A stretch of DNA of 52,967 nucleotides from Schwartzia sp. (in: firmicutes) (GTDB taxonomy: Bacteria; Bacillota; Negativicutes; Selenomonadales; Selenomonadaceae): positions 1 through 52,967 of the forward strand of contig JAFNYY010000042.1 in the NCBI GenBank assembly GCA_017383125.1, read 5' to 3'. This document shows, piece after piece, positions 1 through 8,196 of the stretch. The translations under genes and the position numbers were made by a program. Each line of letters starts with the position of its first letter. Within the stretch, counting starts at the first letter, position 1. Below the pieces are notes generated by a model. That model was not told the DNA's origin. It saw only the letters and a program-made list of their open reading frames with translations, and searched no databases.

Positions 1-1013
1 ATGGTTGCCTCGTTTATGCGGATGAGAGGCTGAGCATCTATTCCGTTGGCATACCGGACGACGGTACCGATCATTCCGTTGGAAAGGAGTACTCTGGAGC
101 CGAGGAATGCCATCTTTATCTTTGTGATGAAGGGGATGCAGACATTCGGGTCAAGCTTGGAGTACATGAGCTTTGCAATTTCCTCGATGGCGGCGAAAGG
201 AGTTATGCGACGCTCGCCCTCGACCTCGGTGGTGAGGTTGTCATAGAAATCTGCCAAAGCAACGATTCTGGCGTAACGATGAATTCTTTCCCCCTTAAGC
301 CCCAGAGGATAACCAGAGCCGTCCATGCATTCGTGATGCTGCATGGCTGTTTCTACAACACCGGCAGGGAGATTCGGACAGGCACGGAGAATCTTAGACG
401 CCTCCATGGTGTGGGACATATAATCATCAAGCTGTTCCTCGGGGACAGCAATTCCGCGCATTGTTCCAAGCTCGGGTGGCAGTTTGGACTTGCCGATATC
501 GTGGAGGAAACCGGCAAGGATGATGTCCTGTACCTCGGCTGGCTTGAATTCCATCCATTTACCGATTACACCGGAAAGGATAGCTACCCGGAGCGAGTGA
601 TTGTACACATCGCTGGCGAGATGATTAATCTCGAAGATATGGTCAATTACGCCGCTGTCATGTGCGAGGGGATAGAGATTTTCATGGACAAGGCACTTGG
701 TCTCGTAAACGGACTGCTCATCCCCACCCTTGGTCAGAGTATCAATCATCCCCTTGGCGGTGTTGACAACCTCCTTATACTCGCTGATGAATGCATCAGC
801 GGGATTGAAGAGGGCGGCAACACTGAGGAAGTTGCTGCTGAGCTCGTATTCATCCTTGATGTAGATAAAGGGTACATCAAGAGTAGTGAGGCGCTTGATA
901 TGCGAGGGAGTAAGTTCGGTGTTCTCGGCAAGCACTACGATGAGATCATCGTTGACGATAGTGCGGGCAAGAATCATACCGGGCTTTAAATCTGTAACTG
1001 AAACGGAACGCAA
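1..1013 (-). CDS. HD-GYP domain protein, likely c-di-GMP phosphodiesterase (3' end outside window)
   Basis: About 337 codons are visible; the C-terminus lies beyond base 1. The TTG start at 1013-1011 is chosen because AAGGAGG lies 7 nt upstream and the reading frame is continuous from there. The N-terminal ~110 residues look like a regulatory domain. The HD pair is H171-D172 in HDIGKSKLPPEL, and the HD-GYP signature HHECMDGSGYP is at residues 226-236. Proteins of this family hydrolyse cyclic-di-GMP and usually act in the cytoplasm. A GGDEF cyclase lies 46 kb away at 46806 but nothing links the two directly. It is divergent from the nitroreductase operon. The HD-GYP call is firm; actual enzyme activity is inferred. 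Confidence 0.93.
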   Translation of the reverse strand, partial: MRSVSVTDLKPGMILARTIVNDDLIVVLAENTELTPSHIKRLTTLDVPFIYIKDEYELSSNFLSVAALFNPADAFISEYKEVVNTAKGMIDTLTKGGDEQSVYETKCLVHENLYPLAHDSGVIDHIFEINHLASDVYNHSLRVAILSGVIGKWMEFKPAEVQDIILAGFLHDIGKSKLPPELGTMRGIAVPEEQLDDYMSHTMEASKILRACPNLPAGVVETAMQHHECMDGSGYPLGLKGERIHRYARIVALADFYDNLTTEVEGERRITPFAAIEEIAKLMYSKLDPNVCIPFITKIKMAFLGSRVLLSNGMIGTVVRYANGIDAQPLIRINEAT

Positions 1014-1077
1014 GGCGATTCCTCCTTATTGGGGAAAGGATACAATCCCCCACTTAGCATCATTAGTTATCTAAATT

Positions 1078-1107
1078 ATTCTATATTATATAACATTTTT
1101 TTGTCAA
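1078..1107 (-). promoter_or_regulatory. Promoter of the HD-GYP gene
   Basis: On the - strand TTGACA (1107-1102) is followed after 18 nt by TAGAAT (1083-1078). The region between is AT-rich. It lies about 65 nt upstream of the TTG start. Confidence 0.6.
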
Positions 1108-1173
1108 TCGGGAGATTTATTTTATTTTGTCGTATAAATTGAGTCCTATTTCCTGTAGGCAAGACCTTTAGAC

Positions 1174-1201
1174 TTGACAACTTCGGTTACATGCTTACAA
1201 T
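1174..1201 (+). promoter_or_regulatory. Promoter of the nitroreductase-rbgA-rnhB operon
   Basis: A perfect TTGACA (1174-1179) is followed after 16 nt by TACAAT (1196-1201). It is divergent from the HD-GYP promoter, and the first start codon lies 80 nt downstream. Confidence 0.65.
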
Positions 1202-1281
1202 ATGAAGCTAGGAAAGTGTTTTTTCTAGGATATAAATGACTGCCGTCTGAAGGGTCGGCAGGATTGTCAGGAGGAAGAAAA

Positions 1282-1821
1282 ATGAAGGAAGCATTGATGA
1301 ACAATGAAACTGTCAAGGTGCTAATGGAGCGCCGCAGCGTAAAAAAATATAAGAGTGAGCAGATAAAGGATGAGGAGCTGGAGACCATTATCGAGGGTGC
1401 CCGCTATACTGCCAGTGGACACAATTATCAGCCGGTTAAAGTTGTCGTGATTCAGGACAAGGCTACCCGCGACCAGCTTTCTCAGATGAACGCAAAGATT
1501 CTCGGGGCTTCGATTGATCCATTCTACAATGCTCCTACTGTGCTGGTAGTCATTGCTGAAAAATCAAGCCCGACTTACATCGAGGACGGTGCCCTTGTTT
1601 TAGGTAATCTTATGAATGCCGCACATGCCATCGGAGTTGATTCCTGCTGGATTAACCGTGCTAAGGAAACCTTCGAAACCGAGGAAGGTAAGGCTCTTCT
1701 GAAGAAGTGGGGCATTGAGGGCGACTACGCAGGCATTGGCAACTGTATTCTCGGCTATCGGGACGGTGAGTATCCGAAGGCTCCGGCCCGCCGCGGTGAG
1801 TATGCCGTTTATGTGAAGTAA
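1282..1821 (+). CDS. Nitroreductase-family flavoprotein
   Basis: 179 residues. The ATG at 1282 is preceded by AGGAGG at 1269-1274; an in-frame GTG/ATG-type start further upstream would lie in the Shine-Dalgarno region. The N-terminus has the family pattern ERRSVKKY (FMN phosphate contact). It continues with ARYTASGHNYQPVKVVVI, then the GVDSCWI and GNCILGYRDG segments near the C-terminus. Such proteins bind FMN and reduce nitro compounds or quinones with NAD(P)H; the natural substrate cannot be read from sequence. Length is at the short end for the family (about 170-220). The stop codon is one base from the rbgA start, so the two are co-transcribed. Confidence 0.9.
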   Translation: MKEALMNNETVKVLMERRSVKKYKSEQIKDEELETIIEGARYTASGHNYQPVKVVVIQDKATRDQLSQMNAKILGASIDPFYNAPTVLVVIAEKSSPTYIEDGALVLGNLMNAAHAIGVDSCWINRAKETFETEEGKALLKKWGIEGDYAGIGNCILGYRDGEYPKAPARRGEYAVYVK

Positions 1822-1822
1822 T

Positions 1823-2806
1823 ATGGCAGATATAAAAGAAGCGGCCGACGCACTTTCTGTTACATCGGAAGGCCTGCCTACTATCGTCTGGTACCCGGGG
1901 CACATGGCGAAGGCGAAACGGCTCATCTCCGATAACCTGAAGCTGGTAGATGTGGTCATTGAACTTGTCGATGCCCGTATTCCGGTAGCAAGTGCCAATC
2001 CGATGCTGAAGGAGCTTATTGGCAGAAAGCCGCGCCTGATTGTTCTGAACAAGATGGATTTGGCCTCACCGGCGATAACAAAGGCATGGGTCAGTTATTA
2101 TAGAAGTCAGGATATTGCTGCTGTGGCGGTAGATGCGGCTCAGGGACGCGGTATCAAGGAACTGGTAAAGCTGACGGCGAAGCTGGCAGCGGGGAAAACC
2201 AATCGTCTGGAGAATAAAGGAGCCAAGGCCCGAGCACCGAGAGCGATGGTACTTGGCATACCGAATGTAGGTAAGTCATCTCTCATTAATCGGCTGGCTG
2301 GGAAGGTGAAGGCCAAGGCGGAAAACCGCCCGGGCGTCACCAGAGCAAAGCAGTGGATTCATATTGAAGGTGGCTTTGATCTTTTGGATATGCCCGGTAT
2401 CCTTTGGCCGAAGTTTGATGATCCCATGGTTGGGCTGCACTTGTCCTATACAGGTGCAATCAGTGATGAGGCAATTGATACCGAACCGGTGGTGCTGCGG
2501 CTTATCGGCTGGCTGAGGGAGAATTTTTCCCGGGACTTGATAAACCGCTATAAGCTGGAACTGGGAGGCGGCGAAAGCCTGCCGGAGGACAATGTGGAAC
2601 TGCTGGAGCTTATCGGCCGTAAGCGGGGCCATTTGGAAAAGGGCGGAATTGTCAATCATGACAAGACCAAGAAGCTGCTGCTGAAGGAGTTCCGGGCCGG
2701 ACTCATCGGCAAATACACGCTTGATTTACCCCCCGATAAGCCGGAAGTACAGGAAACCGAGGCGGAAAATAATGGCACAGGCAGCAAGGAAGACAGCAGA
2801 GATTGA
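1823..2806 (+). CDS. rbgA: Ribosome biogenesis GTPase RbgA (YlqF)
   Basis: 327 residues. Circularly permuted GTPase: the G4 motif NKMD (residues 76-79) comes before G1 GIPNVGKS (145-152) and G3 DMPG (189-192), the order typical of the YlqF/YawG family. The N-terminal WYPGHMAKA block (residues 23-31) is diagnostic. RbgA acts in late assembly of the 50S subunit. The C-terminal ~90 residues form the helical region that contacts rRNA, followed by an acidic tail. The start is one base after the nitroreductase stop, and the end overlaps rnhB by 35 bases. The order rbgA-rnhB-ylqG-ylqH is the same as in Bacillus. Confidence 0.97.
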   Translation: MADIKEAADALSVTSEGLPTIVWYPGHMAKAKRLISDNLKLVDVVIELVDARIPVASANPMLKELIGRKPRLIVLNKMDLASPAITKAWVSYYRSQDIAAVAVDAAQGRGIKELVKLTAKLAAGKTNRLENKGAKARAPRAMVLGIPNVGKSSLINRLAGKVKAKAENRPGVTRAKQWIHIEGGFDLLDMPGILWPKFDDPMVGLHLSYTGAISDEAIDTEPVVLRLIGWLRENFSRDLINRYKLELGGGESLPEDNVELLELIGRKRGHLEKGGIVNHDKTKKLLLKEFRAGLIGKYTLDLPPDKPEVQETEAENNGTGSKEDSRD

Positions 2807-3578
2807 GGCACTGCTGCAGGAAGCTCTGGACAGCGGGCGCACACTGGAAGCGGCTGTGATAGCCGAGCTTACTGCTGACAGCCGGGCTTCGGTGGCAAAG
2901 CTGCTCCGCCGCTATGACAAGGAACTGGCTGAGCGTCAGCGACTGAAGGAGCTGTACTATTACGAGTATGAGGCCCAGCAAGAAGGTGCAGCCTATATAG
3001 CTGGTGTAGATGAAGCAGGCCGTGGGCCGCTTGCCGGACCGGTGGTTGTTGCGGCTGCGATTCTTCCAGTTGGGCTGTATATACCGAAGCTTAACGATTC
3101 CAAGAAGCTTTCCGCGAAGGTTAGGGATGAGCTGTTTGATATTATAAAGGACCAGGCCATCGCATACAGCATCGCGGTTATTGACGAGAAGACTATCGAT
3201 CGTGATAACATTTATCGTGCTACTGTAGGAGGAATGTATCAGGCGATAGCAGGCCTGGAGCCGCAGCCCCAGAAGGTACTGATTGATGCGGTTCCTTTGG
3301 ACAAGCTGGCTATGCCATCACTCTCCCTGATAAAGGGTGATGCTAAGTCCGCTTCCATTGCGGCAGCTTCGGTGCTGGCAAAGGTGACCCGTGACCGTCT
3401 CATGGAGGGGTACGATCGGGAATATCCTGAGTATGGGTTTGCCAGGCACAAGGGCTATGGGACTGCAGATCACATGGCGGCGTTGAAAAAGTATGGGCCG
3501 TGTCCCATACATCGGCGTTCATTTGCTCCCGTTTCGGATTATGAGGGAACGGGGCCGTATTGCAGTCAGAAGATATAG
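2772..3578 (+). CDS. rnhB: Ribonuclease HII
   Basis: 268 residues. The chosen ATG at 2772 lies inside the end of rbgA (35-nt overlap) with a GAGGCGG purine stretch upstream. An open frame continues back to 2721, but that extension is read inside rbgA and has no ribosome site. The catalytic block GVDEAGRGPLAGPVV starts at residue 78 with D80-E81. The KGDAKSASIAAASVLAKVTRD segment follows. The ~70-residue charged helical N-terminal extension is seen in Firmicute RNase HII. The enzyme cleaves RNA in RNA-DNA hybrids and removes misincorporated ribonucleotides. Confidence 0.97.
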   Translation: MAQAARKTAEIEALLQEALDSGRTLEAAVIAELTADSRASVAKLLRRYDKELAERQRLKELYYYEYEAQQEGAAYIAGVDEAGRGPLAGPVVVAAAILPVGLYIPKLNDSKKLSAKVRDELFDIIKDQAIAYSIAVIDEKTIDRDNIYRATVGGMYQAIAGLEPQPQKVLIDAVPLDKLAMPSLSLIKGDAKSASIAAASVLAKVTRDRLMEGYDREYPEYGFARHKGYGTADHMAALKKYGPCPIHRRSFAPVSDYEGTGPYCSQKI

Positions 3579-3644
3579 AGGAAATTCAGGGACTAAGAGG
3601 TTTCCTCGGATTGAAAACAGACAAGGATTGTCAGGAGTATTATC

Positions 3645-5645
3645 ATGCCATTGGAAACAAGCGCCGCCACACAAGCAGGCGGTATACGCCCGATAGAGCG
3701 CCCCAGCGGTTCGCAGCCGTCGTCTCGTACTGCGGCGGTTCGTTCGCCATTTGCCCCGGAGACGAATGTCAGCATTCGTAACTCTATTTCAGACATGGCA
3801 GGGGTATTGCTGCGTATTTCCGGCGAGGCTGAGGATGTAGCCGAGGGCATGACACCTGATGTTCAGCGTCTTGTAAACAATATAATGAAGAATTCCTTTT
3901 CCCTGGGAGAAACTCTGGGGAAAAATCTCGGCAGTACCGTAGAGAGCCAGCGGTTTGCTATGGATCAGCTGAATACGCTATCCCGTCTGTTGACTCAGAT
4001 GGGAAATCTGGCTCGTCAGACATCATTTGGTGAGCTGTCCCAGCCGCTGGCGACTATCTTGTCTCAGTTAAAGAATGCAGCAGCACAGGAAAACAGTAAT
4101 CTTGAGCCGGTGCTGCTCCATAAGCTATCCTACGAGCTGCTTGACCGTAAGGAGCCGGATGTAATACCGGCAGAACTGCTTGAAATTCTTAGCCAGCCGC
4201 CGGTGGTCAGCGGAGGAGAGATTCCGGCATCCGATGGGTCAAGCCTCGGCTTTCTGAAGCAGCTGGTGGCGTACTTCATGCCGGCTACCCCCCGAGAAGA
4301 GGCGCAGCTTCAAGCCGAAAGCAACGGAGTGAATCAGCAGCCAGGCGGAAGAAGTGAAGAGCCGACTGGACAACAGGGGACAGCGGCAGAAAAAGGGATT
4401 GAAACATCTGACCGCGGCGCGGTACAGCAGCCTGACACTCCGGAAGAGGGAACTCAGCCAGGCGTGAGGGATAAGAGCCTGCAGGGGCAGACTAGAGGCT
4501 CAGCAGGTCAGCAGACTACTTTACCTTCCGGACAGACCTCGGAGAAGGCTGCTGCCGGAGATAGACCGGCAGTCGGCAGCTTCGTGGGGAGTCCGGCAGA
4601 GGTACAGGATGAGCAGAAACCTGCAGACAGAAGTCAGCAGCTGCTGAATGATCTCGGCAGACCCTTCCGTCCTTCAGCAAATACTGGGCTACAGAATCTT
4701 AATGCAAGTCGTCTGGCCAAAAGCTTCGACGGAGTACTTCGGGATATTACCGGCAAACCTATTGAGGCCAATGAAAATCCGGCAGCAAGATTAGCAAGAT
4801 TGTCGGCTGAGAGTATGGCTGAGCGGCGCAGCAACAGCCCAGCGGCCAATCGACCATCTTCGGCGATGAACAGCCATGTTTTTTTCCGGCAGCCAGCTAT
4901 AGAGAATTCCGTCCGTACGATGGAGGCTATGAAGGGGCTGGCACAGCTCCTCTCAAAGGATGAGACCGTCAGTGAAAGCGACCGTCAGCTTCTTTTGAGT
5001 TTTGTAAACGGCGAGGAAGAAATAATAAATGAAAAGGATGCCCGCCAGCTGAATCTTTTGCTGCGGCTTTGCCAGAAGAATCTGCCGGCATCCGTCCAGC
5101 AGGCAGCTATACAGCAGAACCTTCCGGCTCTGCCAAGACTGTGGGCGTTTATGCAGCTTTGCGACCTGGCAACACTGAAGGATACAAAGTCCCGCCGGCT
5201 CCGTAATGCAGGACGGGATATTGCCGAGTTTGCCGGGACTGTGAAAGAGTCAATGGCCGGTACGGCCAGAATGACTCAGAGCGGTCAGCGGGCAATGTCG
5301 TTTATGCTGCCGCTTTATATGGGAGAGGAAGCGCAGAGCTATCCATGTTATGTGTCGGTATTCGATGAGGAAAGCTATCCGGAGAACGAGTACGGAGAAG
5401 AGGATAAGGACGGGGAAAAGCAGCATGAGACATGGCTTCGGTTCTGTGTGCTGACAGAGAACATCGGAGCGGTGGAGATAACATGCCGCCTCTACGAGGG
5501 CAAGAAACTAGATGTGAGAGTGTTCTTCTCTTCCTCTGCTGCGGTAGGAGAGTTCCGGGATTATATTCCAGAGTTTGTCCATTCATTTGATGAGTCACCG
5601 CTGGAGCTGGTTGGACTGAAGCTGGGGGTGGCAAAGGCTAAATGA
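3645..5645 (+). CDS. YlqG-like protein with FliK-type C-terminal domain
   Basis: 666 residues; AGGAG at 3633-3637 supports the ATG at 3645. Residues ~1-210 are helical. Residues ~215-335 are a low-complexity Q/G/E/P-rich linker. The C-terminal ~120 residues (mixed beta, ending in VGLKLGVAKAK) resemble the export-switch domain of flagellar hook-length control proteins. Position after rnhB and before an FlhB-C-like protein matches Bacillus ylqG, whose function is not established. No flagellar gene lies in the window. The stop overlaps the next start (ATGATGA arrangement, 4 nt), so translation is probably coupled. FliK likeness is by pattern; actual partner and role are unknown. Confidence 0.7.
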   Translation: MPLETSAATQAGGIRPIERPSGSQPSSRTAAVRSPFAPETNVSIRNSISDMAGVLLRISGEAEDVAEGMTPDVQRLVNNIMKNSFSLGETLGKNLGSTVESQRFAMDQLNTLSRLLTQMGNLARQTSFGELSQPLATILSQLKNAAAQENSNLEPVLLHKLSYELLDRKEPDVIPAELLEILSQPPVVSGGEIPASDGSSLGFLKQLVAYFMPATPREEAQLQAESNGVNQQPGGRSEEPTGQQGTAAEKGIETSDRGAVQQPDTPEEGTQPGVRDKSLQGQTRGSAGQQTTLPSGQTSEKAAAGDRPAVGSFVGSPAEVQDEQKPADRSQQLLNDLGRPFRPSANTGLQNLNASRLAKSFDGVLRDITGKPIEANENPAARLARLSAESMAERRSNSPAANRPSSAMNSHVFFRQPAIENSVRTMEAMKGLAQLLSKDETVSESDRQLLLSFVNGEEEIINEKDARQLNLLLRLCQKNLPASVQQAAIQQNLPALPRLWAFMQLCDLATLKDTKSRRLRNAGRDIAEFAGTVKESMAGTARMTQSGQRAMSFMLPLYMGEEAQSYPCYVSVFDEESYPENEYGEEDKDGEKQHETWLRFCVLTENIGAVEITCRLYEGKKLDVRVFFSSSAAVGEFRDYIPEFVHSFDESPLELVGLKLGVAKAK

Positions 5646-5998
5646 TGGAGGATAATATCAGAAAACGGTTAGAGCATACACCTGCCGAGGAACCGGAAAC
5701 GGACGAGACTGCGCCAAAGAAAGCGGTTGCGCTGAAATATGACCCGGGGACGAATGTTGCCCCGAAAATCGTGGCAAAGGGGCAGGGCTATGTAGCAGAG
5801 AATATTCTGAATCTTGCGCAGCAGAATGCACTGCCGGTCTATCAGAATAAGACTCTTGTCAATATGCTGATGGCCCTTGACATTGATAAAGAAATTCCGC
5901 CTGAGCTTTATACTACTGTGGCAGAGGTGCTGGCCTATGTCTATCGTATAGATTCCAAAGCCGGCAAAAATAAAAAGAGAGATTTTGGTAACTTATAA
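5642..5998 (+). CDS. FlhB C-terminal-domain-like protein (YlqH / EscU-YscU-HrcU family)
   Basis: 118 residues. From residue 27 on, the sequence follows the cytoplasmic tail of the flagellar export switch FlhB: AVALKYDPG, APKIVAKGQGYVAE, ALPVYQNKTLV, EIPPELYTTVAEVLAYVY. The membrane part of FlhB is absent. The self-cleavage motif NPTH that should sit just before AVALKYD is replaced by TAPKK, so the classic autocleavage switch is not expected. A second ATG directly follows the first. It overlaps ylqG by 4 bases and abuts the next gene. This stand-alone form is known beside rbgA-rnhB in Firmicutes; the molecular role is not established. Confidence 0.85.
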   Translation: MMEDNIRKRLEHTPAEEPETDETAPKKAVALKYDPGTNVAPKIVAKGQGYVAENILNLAQQNALPVYQNKTLVNMLMALDIDKEIPPELYTTVAEVLAYVYRIDSKAGKNKKRDFGNL

Positions 5999-6751
5999 AT
6001 GAAGACTGTAGATATTCTTGGAGTTCCCGTAGCCACCTATACCATGAAGGAGGCTCGGGATACCATTGCCCGGCAGCTTAAGGACGGACGAAAGACGCGA
6101 GGAGAGAAAGCCCCCTGGCTCGTTGCTACTGCCAATGCAGAAATGATAATGATGGCTACCGGAAATCCGGCATTGATGGAAGTGTTGAACGGTGCCGATT
6201 TGGTAGTGCCGGATGGAGCCGGAACAGTCTGGGCAGCCCATGAGTTGGGCTACAGGATGCCGGAGCGGGTTGCAGGCTATGATCTTGTGCAGGAACTGCT
6301 GAAAATTGCTCCGGCTAAGGAGAACGGATTTAAGGTGTTTTTCTTCGGCTCTGCCCCCGGAGTGGCGGAAGGCGCAAAGGCGAAGGCCGAGGCTCTATAT
6401 CCTGGGGTACAGGTCGTAGGCTGCCACAACGGATTTTTTTCGGAAGCGGATGAGCAGGAGATAGTCAGGGAGATAAATGATTCGGGAGCAGATTTGCTCC
6501 TCTGCGCTCTCGGTGTGCCAAAGCAGGAGCTGTGGATACGGAAATATTTGCCGGAGCTTAAGGTTTCCGCTGCGATAGGAGTAGGCGGTACCCTCGATGT
6601 CATGGCAGGAACCATGAAGCGGGCGCCTCTCTGGATGCAGAAGGCAAAGCTTGAATGGGCATACAGGGTCATCCTGCAGCCTAGCCGCATCGGCAGACTG
6701 GCGGCGCTGCCCCGGTTTGTTCTGGCTGTAAAGAGGGCAAAACGAAGATAA
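5999..6751 (+). CDS. WecG/TagA/CpsF-family glycosyltransferase (GT26)
   Basis: 250 residues. The ATG directly follows the ylqH stop. Family features: TANAEMIMMA near residue 43, DLVVPDGAGTVWAA near 67, VFFFGSAPGVAE near 112, LLCALGVPKQELWI near 160, and GVGGTLDVMAGTMKRAP near 195. This family transfers N-acetylmannosamine(-uronate)-type sugars onto undecaprenyl-diphosphate-linked GlcNAc at the inner membrane, for teichoic acid linkage units or surface polysaccharide. No wall-polymer genes lie nearby, so donor and product are open. The C-terminal region is basic (RAKRR), consistent with membrane-surface attachment. Confidence 0.92.
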   Translation: MKTVDILGVPVATYTMKEARDTIARQLKDGRKTRGEKAPWLVATANAEMIMMATGNPALMEVLNGADLVVPDGAGTVWAAHELGYRMPERVAGYDLVQELLKIAPAKENGFKVFFFGSAPGVAEGAKAKAEALYPGVQVVGCHNGFFSEADEQEIVREINDSGADLLLCALGVPKQELWIRKYLPELKVSAAIGVGGTLDVMAGTMKRAPLWMQKAKLEWAYRVILQPSRIGRLAALPRFVLAVKRAKRR

Positions 6752-6752
6752 C

Positions 6753-6782
6753 TGGACAAATTTGTTCAGATTGCTGTATAAT
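6753..6782 (+). promoter_or_regulatory. Promoter of psd-pssA-GT2 operon
   Basis: TGGACA (6753-6758), an 18-nt spacer and a perfect TATAAT (6777-6782) lie directly after the glycosyltransferase stop and 53 nt before psd. Confidence 0.6.
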
Positions 6783-6835
6783 AACAAGGTTAGTGCTTTT
6801 TATTGAAAATAATAATTTAGAAAGGAATTTCGGGA

Positions 6836-7462
6836 ATGATAGTCCGTGAAGGGTATCCTTTCGTCCTGGGGAGCTTTGCCGCAGCTGCCGGTTTGGGAGC
6901 GTGGCTTGGACCATCCTGGGCAATTTTCCCGGCAGTGCTGGGTTCTTATTTTGCATACTTTTTCCGCAATCCGGAGCGTGAGATACCTGCAGATGATTCT
7001 GTATTGGTAGCTCCGGCAGATGGAAAGGTAATGGATATTGTACCGGTGGAGGATGATGATTTCGTCAAGGAGCCGGCCAACAAGGTTATTATTTTCCTGT
7101 CAGTATTCGATGTTCATGTAAACCGCAGTCCCATGTCAGGTGAAATTAAGTGCCAGCGGTATTCCTGCGGGCATTTTCATCCGGCATTTGATGACAATGT
7201 AGGTGCCGTAAACGAGAGACATTTGCTTGGCATAGCCAATGACCGTCTCCGCATCACCGTTACTCAGATTGCCGGACTGCTGGCTCGGCGTATTGTTTCC
7301 TGGGTAACTCTTGATGACCGTTTGGAGAAGGGGCAGCGGTACGGCCTCATCAAGTTTGGTTCCTGTACTGAGGTTGTAATGCCTAAGTCCGTAGAGGTTA
7401 CAGTAAAAAAGGGTGACAAGGTCGTAGGCGGTGTCACCGTCATCGGGAGGATTAAAGAATGA
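6836..7462 (+). CDS. psd: Phosphatidylserine decarboxylase (short, archaeal/Sinorhizobium type)
   Basis: 208 residues, the length of the short Psd class. AAGGAA upstream supports the ATG. Two hydrophobic stretches (about residues 8-24 and 28-43) anchor it to the inner membrane. APADGKV (59-65) and FLSVFDVHVNRSP (87-99) are conserved. The self-processing site FGS has G175-S176; cleavage there makes the pyruvoyl group on the serine. The enzyme converts phosphatidylserine to phosphatidylethanolamine. Its end overlaps pssA by 4 bases, so both steps of PE synthesis are made from one message. Confidence 0.96.
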   Translation: MIVREGYPFVLGSFAAAAGLGAWLGPSWAIFPAVLGSYFAYFFRNPEREIPADDSVLVAPADGKVMDIVPVEDDDFVKEPANKVIIFLSVFDVHVNRSPMSGEIKCQRYSCGHFHPAFDDNVGAVNERHLLGIANDRLRITVTQIAGLLARRIVSWVTLDDRLEKGQRYGLIKFGSCTEVVMPKSVEVTVKKGDKVVGGVTVIGRIKE

Positions 7463-8166
7463 ACTGGAAACCGTTGATACCCAATGGACTGACAAGCACG
7501 AATCTAATCATGGGTGTATGCTCCATCATGTGCAGCATGAAGGGGGATATTTTCTGGGGTGCAGTCTGTATTCTGCTGGCTCTTGTTGCTGATGGTCTCG
7601 ATGGCAGAGCCGCTCGTGCTCTCGGCGTATCCGGTGAGCTTGGCAAGGAACTTGACTCCCTCTGCGATCTTGTGTCCTTCGGTGTTGCCCCGGGCATTCT
7701 TGCCCATCAGTTTGTCTTGATTGATTATGGCTATGTCGGTTGGTTTGTCCCGCTGCTCTTTGCAGTTTGCGGCTGCTTCCGTTTGGCCCGTTTCAATGTA
7801 ATGGCGGCCGAGGTTCACGGCTACTTCATGGGTGTGGCTATTCCTGCCGGCGCCTGTTTTGTTGCCACTTCTACACTGCTCTTTTTGGGTATGGGCTTTG
7901 ATCCCCATAAGCTCGGCTTCATCTATCCAGTTGTGATGAGTATCGTCGGTCTCCTTATGGTTAGCACTATTCATTATCCGGATTTCAAAGGTGCCGGGGA
8001 GAAGGTTTATATGCCGGCAAAGATTTTTGCTGCAGTTATGTTTGCCTCCATTGTTTACATCGGCCGTGAGGCAGTTGTTCCCGCCGTACTCTTTGCTATT
8101 TTTGCCACATACGATGTTTTTGGCATCGTCAATACTATTTGCGGCAGCGTATCCGGTGACAAATAA
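7459..8166 (+). CDS. pssA: CDP-diacylglycerol-serine O-phosphatidyltransferase
   Basis: 235 residues, polytopic membrane protein. The CDP-alcohol phosphotransferase motif D-x2-DG-x2-AR-x8-G-x3-D-x3-D fits exactly: D45, D48, G49, A52, R53, G62, D66, D70. About six to eight hydrophobic segments follow. It makes phosphatidylserine from CDP-diacylglycerol and serine, which psd then decarboxylates. ATG overlaps the psd stop by 4 nt. This is the integral-membrane type found in Bacillus and many other bacteria, not the E. coli PLD-like type. Confidence 0.96.
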   Translation: MNWKPLIPNGLTSTNLIMGVCSIMCSMKGDIFWGAVCILLALVADGLDGRAARALGVSGELGKELDSLCDLVSFGVAPGILAHQFVLIDYGYVGWFVPLLFAVCGCFRLARFNVMAAEVHGYFMGVAIPAGACFVATSTLLFLGMGFDPHKLGFIYPVVMSIVGLLMVSTIHYPDFKGAGEKVYMPAKIFAAVMFASIVYIGREAVVPAVLFAIFATYDVFGIVNTICGSVSGDK

Positions 8167-8196
8167 TCACCGGCAGCTGTGATAACGGAGCTAATC

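Noticed and set aside
279-989. 236-codon frame on the + strand
   Set aside because: It is the mirror of the HD-GYP gene, whose - strand frame holds the full HD and HHExxDGSGYP motifs and a good ribosome site.
5642-5998. Truncated flhB as a pseudogene
   Set aside because: The short form is intact from start to stop, translationally coupled, and occurs at the same place in other Firmicutes, so it is a stand-alone gene.
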